Shown in pieces: positions 48,949-60,561 of a stretch of DNA of 64,000 nt; positions within the stretch are counted from its first letter, which is position 1, and the number at the start of each line of letters is the position of its first letter. Under the pieces are notes generated by a model. That model was not told where the DNA came from and searched no databases. It saw nothing but the letters and a program-made list of their open reading frames with translations. This DNA comes from Phytobacter diazotrophicus (lineage in GTDB: Bacteria > Pseudomonadota > Gammaproteobacteria > Enterobacterales > Enterobacteriaceae), in the NCBI GenBank assembly GCA_004346725.1, contig SMDE01000010.1, positions 1-64,000 on the forward strand. Direction: 5' to 3'. Position numbers and translations under genes: made by a program.

Positions 48949-51090
48949 ATGGCCCTCACCGCCGCGCTAAAAGCGCAAATTGCCGCCTGGTACAAGGCGT
49001 TGCAACAACAGATTCCGGACTTTATTCCTCGTGCACCGCAGCGGCAGATGATCGCCGATGTGGCGAAAACGCTCGCCGGGGAAGAGGGGCGGCATCTGGC
49101 CATTGAAGCGCCGACAGGCGTCGGTAAGACCCTGTCGTACCTCATTCCCGGCATTGCCATCGCCCGTGAAGAACAAAAAACGCTGGTGGTCAGTACCGCC
49201 AACGTCGCCTTGCAGGATCAGATCTACAGCAAAGATTTGCCGCTGCTGCGTAAAATTATCCCCGATTTGCGCTTTACCGCTGCCTTTGGGCGTGGGCGCT
49301 ACGTCTGCCCGCGTAACCTGACCGCGCTGGCGAGCACCGAGCCTTCGCAGCAAGATCTGCTGGCCTTTCTGGATGACGAATTAACCCCTAATAATCAGGA
49401 AGAGCAGAAGCGCTGCGCGAAGCTGAAAGCCGATCTCGACAGCTACAAGTGGGACGGCTTACGCGATCATACAGATCAGGCTATCGAAGACGATCTCTGG
49501 CGGCGGCTCAGCACCGACAAAGCCAGTTGTCTCAATCGTAATTGTCACTACTACCGTGAATGCCCGTTTTTTGTCGCCCGGCGTGAGATCCAGGAAGCCG
49601 AAGTGGTGGTGGCTAACCATGCGCTGGTGATGGCGGCGATGGAAAGCGAGGCGGTGCTGCCGGAGCCGAAAAACCTGCTGCTGGTGCTGGATGAAGGCCA
49701 TCATCTGCCGGATGTAGCGCGTGATGCGCTGGAGATGAGTGCCGAGATCACCGCCCCCTGGTTTCGTCTGCAACTTGACCTTTTCTGCAAGCTGGTGGCG
49801 ACCTGCCTTGAGCAATTTCGCCCGAAAACCACGCCGCTGCTGGCGACGCCCGAGCGCCTGAATGCCCACTGCGAAGAACTCTACGAACTGATTGCTTCGC
49901 TTAACAACATCCTCAATTTATATATGCCCGCCGCCCAGGAGGCCGAACACCGGTTTGCGATGGGGGAGTTGCCCGACGAAGTGATGGCTATTTGTCAGCG
50001 GCTGGCCAAACTCACCGATATGCTGCGCGGCCTGGCAGAACTGTTTCTCAACGACCTGAGCGAGAAAACCGGCAGCCACGACATTGTGCGTCTGCACCGG
50101 GTTCTGTTGCAGATGAACCGGGCGCTGGGAATGTTTGAGGCGCAAAGCAAGTTATGGCGGCTGGCAGCAATGGCGCAGGCCTCTGGCGCGCCGGTAACAA
50201 AATGGGCAACCCGTGAAGTGCGCGACGGGCAACTGCATATGTACTTCCACTGTGTTGGCATTCGCGTCAGCGATCAGCTGGAAAAACTGCTCTGGCGCAG
50301 CGTGCCGCATATTGTTGTGACCTCTGCGACCCTGCGCTCGTTGAACAGTTTTTCGCGCCTGCAGGAGATGAGCGGGCTGAAAGAGAAAGCAGGCGACCGC
50401 TTCGTGAGCCTGGATTCGCCGTTCAATCATGTTGAGCAGGGCAAAATCGTCATTCCACAAATGCGCTATGCCCCGCTGGTAGAGAACGAGGCGGAACATC
50501 TTGCCGAGATGGCGGCTTATTTCCGCGAACAGGTTGAGAGCAACGCTCACCGGGGGATGCTGGTTTTGTTCGCCAGTCAGCGGGCGATGCAGCTCTTTTT
50601 GACGTTTGTGACCGATCTGCGCCTGTTGTTGCTGGTGCAGGGCGATCAGCCGCGCTACCGTCTGGTGGAACTGCACCGTAAACGTATCGACGGCGGCGAG
50701 CGTAGCGTGCTGGTGGGGTTGCAGTCCTTCGCCGAAGGGCTTGATTTAAAAGGTGACTACCTGACCCAGGTGCATATCCATAAAATTGCCTTCCCGCCTA
50801 TCGACAGCCCGGTGGTGATTACCGAAGGCGAATGGCTTAAAAGCCTCAATCGATACCCTTTCGAGGTGCAAAGTCTCCCCAGCGCCTCCTTTACGCTGAT
50901 TCAGCAGGTGGGGCGTTTAATACGTAGCCACAGTTGTCACGGTGAAGTGGTGATTTATGACAACCGCCTGCTCAGTAAAAGCTACGGCAAACGTCTGCTG
51001 GACGCGCTGCCGGTTTTTCCTATTTCCCAACCAGATGTACCAGACGTTATAGTGAAGAAACCGAAACAAAGCCGCCGTAAGCGCCGCTGA
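48949..51090 (+). CDS. dinG: ATP-dependent DNA helicase DinG
   Basis: SOS-induced XPD-like 5'-3' helicase of 713 residues that unwinds D-loops, R-loops and G-quadruplexes. It has Walker A APTGVGKT (residues 54-61) and four iron-sulfur cysteines at C120, C194, C199 and C205. The DEGH box is at 248-251, and the late motif QQVGRLIRS is present. These positions coincide with the E. coli protein. The ybiB start follows 25 bases after the stop, so the two may be cotranscribed. Confidence 0.97.
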   Translation: MALTAALKAQIAAWYKALQQQIPDFIPRAPQRQMIADVAKTLAGEEGRHLAIEAPTGVGKTLSYLIPGIAIAREEQKTLVVSTANVALQDQIYSKDLPLLRKIIPDLRFTAAFGRGRYVCPRNLTALASTEPSQQDLLAFLDDELTPNNQEEQKRCAKLKADLDSYKWDGLRDHTDQAIEDDLWRRLSTDKASCLNRNCHYYRECPFFVARREIQEAEVVVANHALVMAAMESEAVLPEPKNLLLVLDEGHHLPDVARDALEMSAEITAPWFRLQLDLFCKLVATCLEQFRPKTTPLLATPERLNAHCEELYELIASLNNILNLYMPAAQEAEHRFAMGELPDEVMAICQRLAKLTDMLRGLAELFLNDLSEKTGSHDIVRLHRVLLQMNRALGMFEAQSKLWRLAAMAQASGAPVTKWATREVRDGQLHMYFHCVGIRVSDQLEKLLWRSVPHIVVTSATLRSLNSFSRLQEMSGLKEKAGDRFVSLDSPFNHVEQGKIVIPQMRYAPLVENEAEHLAEMAAYFREQVESNAHRGMLVLFASQRAMQLFLTFVTDLRLLLLVQGDQPRYRLVELHRKRIDGGERSVLVGLQSFAEGLDLKGDYLTQVHIHKIAFPPIDSPVVITEGEWLKSLNRYPFEVQSLPSASFTLIQQVGRLIRSHSCHGEVVIYDNRLLSKSYGKRLLDALPVFPISQPDVPDVIVKKPKQSRRKRR

Positions 51091-51115
51091 CATTGTGAGC
51101 CTGTAAGGAGTTTTG

Positions 51116-52078
51116 ATGGATTACCGCAAAATCATTAAAGAGATTGGCCGGGGGAAAAATCACGCCCGCGATCTGGATTTTGATACCGCCCGGGGGCTTT
51201 ACACCCGGATGCTGGAGGGTGATGTACCCGATCTGGAATTAGGGGGCATCCTGATAGCTCTGCGTATTAAAGGTGAAGGCGAAGCGGAAATGCTCGGTTT
51301 TTACGAGGCAATGCAGCAACGTACGATGCGCCTTACGCCGCCGGTCGCGAAACCGATGCCGATTGTTATCCCAAGCTACAACGGTGCGCGTAAACAGGCA
51401 AACCTGACGCCACTGCTGGCTATTTTATTGCACAAACTGGGTTTCCCGGTAGTGGTCCACGGCGTCAGCGAGGATCCGACGCGGGTAGTCAGCGAAACCA
51501 TTTTCGCGCTGCTGGGTATTGAGGCGACGCACCATGCGGGTCAGGCCCAGGCACGGCTCGATGGACATCAGCCAGTGTACATTCCGGTGAGCGCGCTGTG
51601 CCCGCCGCTGGAAAAACAGTTAGCGCTGCGCTGGATAATGGGCGTGCGTAACAGCGCTCATACGCTGGCGAAACTGGCCACACCGTTTGAGAAAGACGCC
51701 GCGCTGCGCCTCTCCAGCGTGTCGCATCCCGAATACGTCTCGCGTGTGGGGAAATTCTTTAGCGATATCGGTGGGCGAGGTTTGTTGATGCACGGAACGG
51801 AAGGGGAGGTTTACGCCAATCCACAACGCTGCCAGCAAATCAATCTGATTGATGCGCAGGGGAGCCGCGTTATCTATGAACGTCAGGATGAACTCACAGA
51901 TGTCGTTCTGCCTGCGGCCAAAGATGCCGAAACCACGGCTAAATGGATTGAACGCTGCCTGGCCGGAAGTGAGCCTGTTCCTCAGTCGATAAAAATTGAG
52001 ATGGCGTGCTGCCTGGTGGCAACCGGCGAGTCAGAGACGCTTGAGAGCGCATTAGCGCGTATCGACGCGAGTTTTTAA
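51116..52078 (+). CDS. ybiB: YbiB, TrpD2-family nucleic-acid-binding protein
   Basis: A 320-residue protein with the anthranilate phosphoribosyltransferase (TrpD) fold. E. coli YbiB (TrpD2) binds nucleic acids rather than making tryptophan and is LexA-linked through dinG. Fold marks are GGILIALRIKGEGEAEMLGF (about residues 43-62) and HPEYVSRVGKFFSDIGGRGLLMHGTEGE. AAGGAG lies 5 bases before the ATG at 51116. A TTG 3 bases earlier is unlikely to be used. Confidence 0.93.
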   Translation: MDYRKIIKEIGRGKNHARDLDFDTARGLYTRMLEGDVPDLELGGILIALRIKGEGEAEMLGFYEAMQQRTMRLTPPVAKPMPIVIPSYNGARKQANLTPLLAILLHKLGFPVVVHGVSEDPTRVVSETIFALLGIEATHHAGQAQARLDGHQPVYIPVSALCPPLEKQLALRWIMGVRNSAHTLAKLATPFEKDAALRLSSVSHPEYVSRVGKFFSDIGGRGLLMHGTEGEVYANPQRCQQINLIDAQGSRVIYERQDELTDVVLPAAKDAETTAKWIERCLAGSEPVPQSIKIEMACCLVATGESETLESALARIDASF

Positions 52079-52091
52079 GCGTGGTTCAAAC

Positions 52092-52127
52092 GAAAAAAAG
52101 CCCGTCTCATCACTGGACGGGCCAAAA
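52092..52127. terminator. Terminator between ybiB and ybiJ
   Basis: The stem GCCCGTC/GACGGGC (52100-52122), with an A run on the left, could end transcripts arriving on the minus strand from ybiJ. It can also form after ybiB, where the downstream T run is absent. Confidence 0.7.
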
Positions 52128-52200
52128 AGGGTAACAACAACAGGGTCAATGAGGGTTGGAGCAGTGTCCGTCGGAGGGTCGCCGACGGGGTAAAACATTC

Positions 52201-52461
52201 TTATTTGTAGATAACCGCAGTACCGCTCATTTTATTATTGCTGTTCGCGGACGTGATGCTGTAACCCGTTGCGCCAGCGGCGGCGGCTTTCTCAGCCAGT
52301 TGTGCTTCAAGGCCGTCCAGCGTGGTCGCGCCGTCAGCAGAGACTACACCGACTTTATTCATGCTCTGTGCCTGAGACGGGCTGATAGCCTGTGCAGCGA
52401 AAGCACCGAAAGAAAGGGTTGAAAGAGCGATAGCGGCTACAGCATATTTGATGGTTTTCAT
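52201..52461 (-). CDS. ybiJ: DUF1471 (YhcN/BhsA-like) periplasmic protein YbiJ
   Basis: Small stress-associated secreted protein of 86 residues. It has a signal peptide ending at FGAFA (about residue 21) and the DUF1471 core NKVGVVSADGATTLDGLEAQLAEKAAAAGATGYSI. Paralogues in E. coli (BhsA, McbA) affect biofilm and stress responses. The start at 52461 matches the E. coli length; an ATG two codons earlier is possible. A candidate CRP site lies about 55 bp upstream. Confidence 0.92.
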   Translation of the reverse strand: MKTIKYAVAAIALSTLSFGAFAAQAISPSQAQSMNKVGVVSADGATTLDGLEAQLAEKAAAAGATGYSITSANSNNKMSGTAVIYK

Positions 52462-52507
52462 GGTCATAATCTCGCAGGTTATTCTGTTAAGGAGACGTTG
52501 TTCCGTC

Positions 52508-52527
52508 GATGTGATAAGTATCACGGT
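52508..52527. promoter_or_regulatory. Candidate CRP site upstream of ybiJ
   Basis: TGTGA-TAAGTA-TCACG (52510-52525) matches the CRP consensus TGTGA-N6-TCACA at 9 of 10 bases. The promoter hexamers near it are unclear. Confidence 0.5.
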
Positions 52528-52746
52528 TTTTTGCGAGAGAGAAAATCTAAGAGAATTGACGACCTTGTTCTAAAAAATTGAACAATCACCAAGTCAATGA
52601 AATTATTGTGATTTATTGATGTAAATTATGTGTTTTGCCGTTTCGGCAGCCGCGGGATTTTTTTCTGGCACAGAATGCTACTTTATCTGCGGAATTTTGT
52701 GCGCAAGAAAGCAACCGCTTGCGCTGATGAGAGAGGTAAAGAACAG

Positions 52747-53013
52747 TCAACGAAGCTGGCTATCCTTGGATCCTCTGCGATTATATCCTGCATGTGTAGA
52801 GTTATGTAAATCTTTCTGTTGCTGGCATTGCAGACAGAAACGAACGCCGGGAATCGCTTTGCGACGCGCTTCCGGAATCGGTTCGCCGCACTCTGCACAC
52901 TCTTTAAGGCTTTCTCCTTTCGGCAAGTCGTGACGCGCACGCGCCACCGCATCTTCAATGGTGCTGTCTATTTGATCCTGTACCGCCCCGTCATTTGCCC
53001 AACCGGATGCCAT
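52747..53013 (-). CDS. ybiI: DksA/TraR-type zinc finger protein YbiI
   Basis: An 88-residue protein with the C4 zinc finger CAECGEPIPEARRKAIPGVRFCLQCQ (cysteines about 39, 42, 60, 63), the DksA/TraR fold signature. The N-terminal coiled region is short compared with DksA, so effects on RNA polymerase are uncertain. The N-terminus MASGWANDGAVQDQID matches the E. coli protein. Confidence 0.94.
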   Translation of the reverse strand: MASGWANDGAVQDQIDSTIEDAVARARHDLPKGESLKECAECGEPIPEARRKAIPGVRFCLQCQQQKDLHNSTHAGYNRRGSKDSQLR

Positions 53014-53123
53014 TGTGTTTTCTCCTCAGTGAGTAAGGACATACCAGTATAATGTTTGCGCAAATATTCGCCATTTCAATGTGTGGGTGAACGAAACAGT
53101 GTCCACCTGACACATATTTATAC

Positions 53124-53738
53124 TTAGCGATCATCCGGACGACGCATGTCAAAACGCTGCGCGTCGGTAACGGTGTAATAGGCTGTCGGGCCACCCGCGC
53201 GCAGGATCGGTTGCGCTTTGGCCGTCTGATAGATGCCCTTTTCAAGCAGGGATTCATCAATATGAATGGCAACCGCCTCACCCAGTACCAGCCAGCTATC
53301 CAGCGCCTCACCGTTTGCTTTGGTCAGTTGAATGCACTGGGAGAGGCGGCACTCAAAATGCACCGGACTTTCTGCGACACGCGGTGCTTTAATAATGCGG
53401 CTGGCAAGTGGGGTCAGGCCGCTAAAGGCGAACTCATCTTCGCCGTGCGGGAGTGAGGCGGATGTCTCGTTCATTCGCTCCGCCAGCGCACGGGTCGTCA
53501 GATTCCAGACGAACTCTTTGGTCTCACAAATATTGCGCACGCTGTCTTTCCAGCCGCTGCTGGCAAAGCCGATAATAGGCGGGCGGTAATTGAAACAGTT
53601 AAAGAAGCTGTACGGGGCGAGATTCTGTCGCCCTTCGCCATCAAGCGAGGAGATCCAGCCGATAGGCCGCGGGCCGATAATCGCATTGAGCGGGTCGTGG
53701 GGCAGGCCATGGCCTTGAGACGGTTCGTAAAAATACAT
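53124..53738 (-). CDS. Flavin reductase-like FMN-binding protein
   Basis: A 204-residue protein of the DIM6/NTAB flavin reductase-like family. Recognisable segments are PRPIGWISSLDGEGRQNLAPYSFFNCFNYRPPIIGFA (about residues 24-60), the FMN-binding split barrel, and ETKEFVWNLTT (about 72-82). The electron acceptor or partner oxygenase is unknown. It replaces the ybiX-fiu-mcbA segment found here in E. coli, so it is an accessory gene. It is divergent from rlmF. Confidence 0.85.
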   Translation of the reverse strand: MYFYEPSQGHGLPHDPLNAIIGPRPIGWISSLDGEGRQNLAPYSFFNCFNYRPPIIGFASSGWKDSVRNICETKEFVWNLTTRALAERMNETSASLPHGEDEFAFSGLTPLASRIIKAPRVAESPVHFECRLSQCIQLTKANGEALDSWLVLGEAVAIHIDESLLEKGIYQTAKAQPILRAGGPTAYYTVTDAQRFDMRRPDDR

Positions 53739-53833
53739 TGCGAGTCCCTTTGGGAAGCGAGTTTCTTTAGCCTCACTTATTTACCCTGCCGCCGTCAACG
53801 GGTATCTTACGCCGCTGCCAACAGGAGAAAGCC

Positions 53834-54796
53834 ATGAAAGCCCAGAAGCCGGGATTGCACCCGCGTAACCGTCACAATAGCCGCTACGATCTTGACGCCC
53901 TTTGCGCCACGATGCCCCCATTGCGTGAATTTATGATTACCAGTCCGGCGGGCGAACCGACGGTTAATTTTGCCGATCCCCTGGCCGTGAAAGCGCTGAA
54001 TAAAGCGCTGCTGGCGCACTTTTATGGCGTAAAAGAGTGGGATATTCCGCCGGGCTTTCTTTGCCCACCCGTTCCAGGTCGCGCAGACTATATTCACCAT
54101 CTTGCCGATTTGCTCGCCCAGGACACGGGCGGGGCTGTTCCGTCGCAGGCCAGCGTGCTGGATATCGGCACCGGTGCAAACTGTATCTATCCGCTGATTG
54201 GCGCCCATGAATATGGCTGGCGCTTCACCGGCAGCGAAGTCGACAATGCCGCATTCGCCAGCGCGCAGGCAATTATCAACGCCAATCCTGGCCTGAGCCG
54301 TTCAGTGCGTTTACGTCGACAAAAAGATCCGGCGGCGATCCTGGCGGGCATCATCCATAAAAATGAGCAGTATGATGCCACGCTCTGTAACCCACCTTTT
54401 CACGACAGCGCGCAGGCTGCGCAGGCGGGCAGTGAGCGTAAACGCCGCAATCTTGGGCTTGATAATGACGCGGCGCTCAACTTCGGCGGCCAGCAGCAGG
54501 AGCTGTGGTGCGAAGGCGGGGAAGTGGCGTTTATCAGCAAGATGATTGATGAGAGCAAACAGTTCGCGCGTCAGGTTCTTTGGTTTACCTCGCTGGTTTC
54601 TCGTGGTGATAATTTACCGCCGCTATATCGCGCGCTGACCCAGGCCGGTGCCGTTAACGTGGTCAAAAAAGAGATGTCACAAGGGCAGAAGCAGAGCCGC
54701 TTTATCGCCTGGACATTTCAGGATGAGGCCCAACGCAAGCGCTGGGCGCAAACCCGATTTAAGGCGCAGGCTCAACAGGCGGCTGCGGCGCGTTAA
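53834..54796 (+). CDS. rlmF: 23S rRNA (adenine-1618-N6)-methyltransferase
   Basis: SAM-dependent methyltransferase modifying A1618 of 23S rRNA. The 320-residue protein has SAM motif [14 protein letters not shown] (about residues 109-121) and the catalytic motif NPPF (about 185-188). The N-terminus [13 protein letters not shown] is typical of RlmF. It is slightly longer than the E. coli protein, and its Gln/Ala-rich tail overlaps the ybiO end on the other strand by 38 bp. Confidence 0.95.
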   Translation: MKAQKPGLHPRNRHNSRYDLDALCATMPPLREFMITSPAGEPTVNFADPLAVKALNKALLAHFYGVKEWDIPPGFLCPPVPGRADYIHHLADLLAQDTGGAVPSQASVLDIGTGANCIYPLIGAHEYGWRFTGSEVDNAAFASAQAIINANPGLSRSVRLRRQKDPAAILAGIIHKNEQYDATLCNPPFHDSAQAAQAGSERKRRNLGLDNDAALNFGGQQQELWCEGGEVAFISKMIDESKQFARQVLWFTSLVSRGDNLPPLYRALTQAGAVNVVKKEMSQGQKQSRFIAWTFQDEAQRKRWAQTRFKAQAQQAAAAR

Positions 54797-56996
54797 CCGC
54801 TTGTGGCGCAGGGGTACTGCCCGGCATGGGCAGTATCTGGTAGGTTTGTACCGGCGCGCGAACGTCGGCTAAATCGAAGTGTTTTTTCACCATGCTGTCC
54901 AGTGCAAAGCGCACTGTCCACTGTTTGAGCGGCAGCGTGGTGCATGTCACCCTCAGCGTAAACGCGGTATTGGTTAGTCCGACCAGCCCGGCAAATGTCG
55001 GCTCGCCAATAATCAGCCCACGAATATCCTCCATCTCCATCAACTCCGCGACCGCATCTTTTAACGCCTGATTCGCTTTTTCCGTGTTTTCGTGGCGATC
55101 CACATCATAGTTGGCGACAACCGAACCGATCCCGCGCACGAAGTTGGCAAAGGTGGTTATCGATGACCACGGAATAATATGGTACGCCCCGGTATCCTGG
55201 CGTACGCCAACGGAACGAATCGACATCCGTTCAACCGTACCGGTGAGCGGGCCAATGGTCACGAGATCCCCGGTGTTCATCCCATTTTCAAACTGAATAA
55301 AGATGCCGGTAATAATATCTTTCACCAGGGTTTGAGAACCGAAAGAGATCGCCAGACCCAGTGCTCCGGCACCCGCCAGCAGCGGCGCGATATTAACGCC
55401 TATCTCCGAGAGCACAATCATCACCGTGATGGTACTGATCACCACCGCCAGCGCGTTACGGAACAGGGTTAACAGCGTACGGGTACGCGCGCTGGGAAGC
55501 GGCCTGCCGTGAATATCGGAGGCGAGGCGGTTTTCGATAATGCTTGCCAGCACCGTCCAGCCCACGGCAGAGAAAAACAGAATCAGGGCAATGCGAATAA
55601 TAATATCAACCGCTTTTTCGCCTGCGCCATAGGTCAGCCAGTACCAGAAATCGAACAGGCCCCAGGCGTTGAGCAACAGCAGTACGGTGGCGCAAACAAT
55701 GAGGATACGTGCCGCTTTCATCGACGCAGAAAGCCAGCCGTTAAGCCGCTTTTGCAGTTCCGGGTAGTTACGCTGCACCTGCGGTGACAGGGTGATGGTC
55801 TTATTAATCCAGCGCGACAGCATGCCGGAAAGAAACGCCGCGATGCTTAAAATCGCCACACTGTGCAATGACGCTCCCATCATAAATTTCAGGCTGTTGC
55901 CGGGATCAAAGAGTGAGAAGAAGAACAGCACGATGAAGTAAGCGCTGGCGAGCCAGTGCCAGATAAGCGCGAAAGCACGAATAAACAGGCTAAAGAAGGC
56001 AAGTGAATGGTCCGCCAGATGGATCAGGTTGTGCTGGATAATGCGCTTATTGCGAAAGATCAGATACAGCGCCCAGACGGTAATACCGAGCATGATGGTC
56101 ACGTTAGCCAGCGCGCCTACCTGCACATTCACCTGATTGGAGATAATCGGCACGGCGACAAGCAAACCGTAGCCGATGAGGCTGCTCAGCGCACTGAGTC
56201 GCAGATGCCAGTAGCGGGCGGTGTCGTCCTCAATACGAAATGGGCGCAGCTCCGGAATGCGTGGACAGAAGATAAGCCGCAGAATGGCTTTAAAGAATTC
56301 AATCAGTGCAAAAGCATTTAAAAACAGGCTTTGCTGAAAAGCGATGGTCCGGTTTCCATTATTCAGATTGGCGCTAAGTATCTGACCGACAAACAGCGTT
56401 AGCGCCAGCAACAGCAGGTCAACGATAAACGCCCCGATAATCATCGCCGGAAGCTGTAACCAGTTATTGCGCTCGCGGTTTTTATTACGCCCCCAGTAGC
56501 CCATTTTGCGGTACAACGGCATCACGGCAAGACGCACCAGAAGCCAGAAGGCGAACACCAGGATAGCGAGCAGTAAAAAATGTCCGGCGGCACTGGTAAA
56601 GGTTTCCGGGTTAAACGCCTTATGCGGAGAGCCGGTAATGTTGCGATAGAGTTGAGCAAACCGCGACGCGAACTCTTCACCATAGCGGCTGCTGACTTCC
56701 GTAACGTTCTCCAGTACCGTTTTTTGCTCAACGATTTGCGGGGGCGTAATGACGGGGACGGGTTCCTGTGGCGGTGTCGCTGCGACTTTGCGCAGTTGAT
56801 CAATCAGCTCCTGGCGTGATTGCGGGTTATCCAGCACATCGGCCAGCGCGGCATAGGCGGCTTTTTTCTGCTCAATATCGGGGGTTGGGGTTTCGGCTGT
56901 GGGCTGTGTGCTCGTGGCCCCGGTTGTAACGCCGGGAATACCAGCCGCCTGCGCGGGCAGCCAAATAAGACTGATGAGTAACAGGATCCACGGCAT
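54759..56996 (-). CDS. ybiO: MscS-family mechanosensitive channel YbiO
   Basis: Large inner-membrane MscS-type channel of 745 residues that opens under hypo-osmotic stress. It has a signal peptide ([17 protein letters not shown]), a periplasmic region with a Pro/Gln-rich linker, and about ten transmembrane helices. The pore-lining helix is in [28 protein letters not shown] (about residues 545-572). A Pro-rich tail ends the protein. The ATG at 56996 has GGAGG upstream and fits the E. coli start; the longer frame has no support. Confidence 0.94.
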   Translation of the reverse strand: MPWILLLISLIWLPAQAAGIPGVTTGATSTQPTAETPTPDIEQKKAAYAALADVLDNPQSRQELIDQLRKVAATPPQEPVPVITPPQIVEQKTVLENVTEVSSRYGEEFASRFAQLYRNITGSPHKAFNPETFTSAAGHFLLLAILVFAFWLLVRLAVMPLYRKMGYWGRNKNRERNNWLQLPAMIIGAFIVDLLLLALTLFVGQILSANLNNGNRTIAFQQSLFLNAFALIEFFKAILRLIFCPRIPELRPFRIEDDTARYWHLRLSALSSLIGYGLLVAVPIISNQVNVQVGALANVTIMLGITVWALYLIFRNKRIIQHNLIHLADHSLAFFSLFIRAFALIWHWLASAYFIVLFFFSLFDPGNSLKFMMGASLHSVAILSIAAFLSGMLSRWINKTITLSPQVQRNYPELQKRLNGWLSASMKAARILIVCATVLLLLNAWGLFDFWYWLTYGAGEKAVDIIIRIALILFFSAVGWTVLASIIENRLASDIHGRPLPSARTRTLLTLFRNALAVVISTITVMIVLSEIGVNIAPLLAGAGALGLAISFGSQTLVKDIITGIFIQFENGMNTGDLVTIGPLTGTVERMSIRSVGVRQDTGAYHIIPWSSITTFANFVRGIGSVVANYDVDRHENTEKANQALKDAVAELMEMEDIRGLIIGEPTFAGLVGLTNTAFTLRVTCTTLPLKQWTVRFALDSMVKKHFDLADVRAPVQTYQILPMPGSTPAPQAVNAPQPPVEPAP

Positions 56997-57092
56997 GGGT
57001 GCCTCCGGCGAGAAAGTCCAGCAAAATGATAAGTATAGATGCCGGGAAACGCGTCGAAGGAAATGAGATAAATCCGGGGAGAAGGGGAGATA

Positions 57093-57117
57093 ACCCTCTT
57101 CCCGACGGGAAGAGGGT
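57093..57117. terminator. Hairpin downstream of glnQ
   Basis: A near-perfect palindrome, ACCCTCTTCCCG/CGGGAAGAGGGT, lies 10 bases after the glnQ stop. The T run beyond it on the minus strand is interrupted. It probably marks the end of glnHPQ. Confidence 0.6.
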
Positions 57118-57126
57118 AGCGACAAC

Positions 57127-57849
57127 TCAGGAGACGTGCTGCAAGAATTCCTGCAAGCGCGGGCTTGGCGGGTTCTCGATAAGCGTCTGCGGATTGCCGT
57201 CTTCGGCAATACGGCCTTTATCAATGAAGATCAGACGAGAGGCCACTTTCTCGGCAAAACCGATTTCGTGCGTCACGATAACCATCGTCATGCCTTCTTC
57301 GGCCAGATCCTGCATGACTTTCAGGACCTCATGGCGCAGCTCCGGGTCGAGTGCGGATGTCGGTTCATCAAACAGCATCATCTTTGGTTTTACCGCCAGC
57401 GCGCGGGCGATAGCCACACGTTGCTGTTGGCCGCCGGACAACTCAGACGGATAGTGATGCGCACGCTCGGCAAGGCCGACTTTCGCCAGCAGCTCTTTTG
57501 CCAGTTTCTCGGCTTCGTCTTTTTTCGCACCGCGCACGCGCAGCGGACCAAACATAACGTTTTCCAGCGCGGTCAGGTGTGGGAACAGATAAAACTGCTG
57601 AAACACCATCCCGGCTTCCTGACGGATCAGACGCTCGTCAACTTTGGGATCGTTCACTTTCAGGCCATCAACAATCAACTCACCGCTGGTGATCTCTTCG
57701 AGCTTGTTGATGCAGCGCAGCAGGGTAGATTTACCTGAGCCCGACGGCCCGATAATCACCACCACTTCGCCCTGGGTAATGTTCAGGTCGATGTTATGCA
57801 GCACCTGGGTTTGACCAAAGTGCTTGGAGACATTTTTAAATTCAATCAC
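57127..57849 (-). CDS. glnQ: Glutamine ABC transporter ATP-binding protein
   Basis: ATPase of the high-affinity glutamine importer, 240 residues. It has Walker [10 protein letters not shown] (about residues 34-42), signature LSGGQQQR (about 135), Walker B MLFDEP and the switch histidine in VTHE. It overlaps glnP by 4 bases and is last in glnHPQ. Confidence 0.98.
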   Translation of the reverse strand: MIEFKNVSKHFGQTQVLHNIDLNITQGEVVVIIGPSGSGKSTLLRCINKLEEITSGELIVDGLKVNDPKVDERLIRQEAGMVFQQFYLFPHLTALENVMFGPLRVRGAKKDEAEKLAKELLAKVGLAERAHHYPSELSGGQQQRVAIARALAVKPKMMLFDEPTSALDPELRHEVLKVMQDLAEEGMTMVIVTHEIGFAEKVASRLIFIDKGRIAEDGNPQTLIENPPSPRLQEFLQHVS

Positions 57850-58505
57850 AGGATTTTCATCCTTCTTTCAAGACGACGCAAAATAAAGCTCAGCACCAGG
57901 GTGATGATCAGATAAACAACCGCAACGGCACTCCAGATTTCCAGGGCGCGGAAGTTGCCGGCGATGATCTCCTGGCCCTGACGGGTCAGCTCGGCGACGC
58001 CGATAACAATAAACAGAGAAGTGTCTTTAATGCTGATGATCCACTGGTTACCCAGCGGTGGCAGCATACGACGCAGCGCCAGTGGCAGGATAACGTGGCG
58101 GATGGTTTCACCCTTAGACAGCCCCAGCGCCAGGCCTGCTTCACGAAAACCTTTATGAATGGACAGTACCGCACCACGGGTGATTTCCGCGATATACGCG
58201 CCCGAGTTAATCATGATGGTGATAACGGCGGCGCTAAAGGGGTCGATACGCAAATCGTTGAATGCCATGGGCAGGGCGAAGTAGATAAACATCACCTGAA
58301 CAACAATCGGGGTACCGCGAATAATCTCAATAAAAACGAGTGCGATGTGGTTGGCGATCCAGCCGCCAAAGGTGCGTGCGAAACCTGCCGCCAGTCCAAT
58401 AATCAAGCCGCCAACTAAGCCGAGGACCGAGATCCAAAGCGTCATTTTTGCGCCTTCAATCAGAAGCGGAATGGCAGGCCAAATGGCACTCCAGTCAAAC
58501 TGCAT
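57846..58505 (-). CDS. glnP: Glutamine ABC transporter permease
   Basis: Inner-membrane permease of 219 residues with five helices. The EAA loop is [24 protein letters not shown] (about residues 131-154). It is nearly identical to E. coli GlnP, and the ATG at 58505 (MQFDWSAIW) matches that protein; the upstream in-frame ATG is not conserved. It is separated from glnH by a REP-containing gap of 137 bp. Confidence 0.98.
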   Translation of the reverse strand: MQFDWSAIWPAIPLLIEGAKMTLWISVLGLVGGLIIGLAAGFARTFGGWIANHIALVFIEIIRGTPIVVQVMFIYFALPMAFNDLRIDPFSAAVITIMINSGAYIAEITRGAVLSIHKGFREAGLALGLSKGETIRHVILPLALRRMLPPLGNQWIISIKDTSLFIVIGVAELTRQGQEIIAGNFRALEIWSAVAVVYLIITLVLSFILRRLERRMKIL

Positions 58506-58551
58506 GATGAATTCCTGTAAACCGTGGTGGAAATATACAAACACCCATAGT

Positions 58552-58618
58552 GCCGGTTTCCCGGCCTACGGGTGATAAGTCTGCTTACGTAGGCCCGGTA
58601 AGCTTAGCGCTGCCGGAC
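58552..58618. repeat. REP/BIME-like pair between glnH and glnP
   Basis: GCCGGTTTCCCGGCCTACGG (58552-58571) and CGTAGGCCCGGTAAGC...GCGCTGCCGGAC (58588-58618) face each other as inverted REP units, using the GCCGG...CGGCCTACG pattern of enterobacterial REP sequences. Such elements block 3' exonucleases and can raise the level of the upstream cistron, here glnH. Confidence 0.8.
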
Positions 58619-58642
58619 AACACTACCGCACAGAGCAAAATA

Positions 58643-59454
<812 letters not shown>

Positions 59455-59527
59455 GGTTTACAACCTGTTGTTTTGTAAAGAGGCCATCTTCTGAATCTGT
59501 GCCCTGAACGAAGCGCAAGTGGCGTAA

Positions 59528-59557
59528 TGCACCATTTTGGGGCTTCATATTGGTGCG
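59528..59557. promoter_or_regulatory. NtrC binding sites of glnH
   Basis: TGCACCATTTTGGGGCT (59528-59544) matches the NtrC consensus TGCACYA-N3-TGGTGCA well in the left half. An overlapping second site is marked by TTGGTGCG (59549-59556). Counting from the predicted start of transcription, the centres lie near -108 and -121, very close to the -109 and -122 sites reported for E. coli glnH. Confidence 0.75.
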
Positions 59558-59685
59558 TATTAACTTCTGCACAGAAAACACGATTATTTAGCGCAGGAAT
59601 GCACCATTTAACAATCTTTTCTTAACAATTTTGTGAAGTGATGATAACAGTCTGGCGGTCTTTCGGGTGGGGAAGAACAAAATGA

Positions 59686-59702
59686 TGCACCATAAAAGTG
59701 CA
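59686..59702. promoter_or_regulatory. Additional NtrC-like site near the dps 3' end
   Basis: TGCACCATAAAAGTGCA is a 17-bp NtrC-like sequence with perfect TGCAC/GTGCA ends. It lies about 265 bp upstream of the predicted glnH start of transcription and touches the dps terminator. A further half-site TGCACCAT is at 59600-59607. Confidence 0.5.
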
Positions 59703-59704
59703 AA

Positions 59705-59729
59705 CCCCTTTGCCGGGGCGGCAAAGGGG
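59705..59729 (-). terminator. Terminator of dps
   Basis: The perfect stem CCCCTTTGCC/GGCAAAGGGG with a 5-base loop lies 32 bp after the dps stop. The minus strand continues TTTGC, a short T run. Confidence 0.75.
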
Positions 59730-59760
59730 TCATCTGAAGTATTTATGTTAGCGACAGGGC

Positions 59761-60300
<540 letters not shown>

Positions 60301-60312
60301 TTATCGAAACTA

Positions 60313-60341
60313 AGTATAGCACCAGATTTTCGATTGCTGTT
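60313..60341 (-). promoter_or_regulatory. dps promoter
   Basis: On the minus strand the -10 hexamer TATACT (60318-60313), preceded by C (GCTATACTTA), matches the extended pattern favoured by sigma-S and agrees with the E. coli dps promoter as I recall. The -35 position is poorly conserved, as expected for OxyR/IHF-assisted dps. Confidence 0.7.
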
Positions 60342-60561
60342 TTGGATATACCTATCGGTTCAATAGCAGCGATAAACATACATCTATACTAGAGAGTAAT
60401 AATTATTATTTCGCCATTGACGACGGGTATAAATTATCGGGAACGTGGCTTTGGGATGTAAGAATATATATTGAAGTGTGACAATTTATCGCAATGAAAC
60501 AGCTTTTATTGGCGTGAATGCTTATTCAGCATGGTACGATAACCATGCTAAATAATAATTA

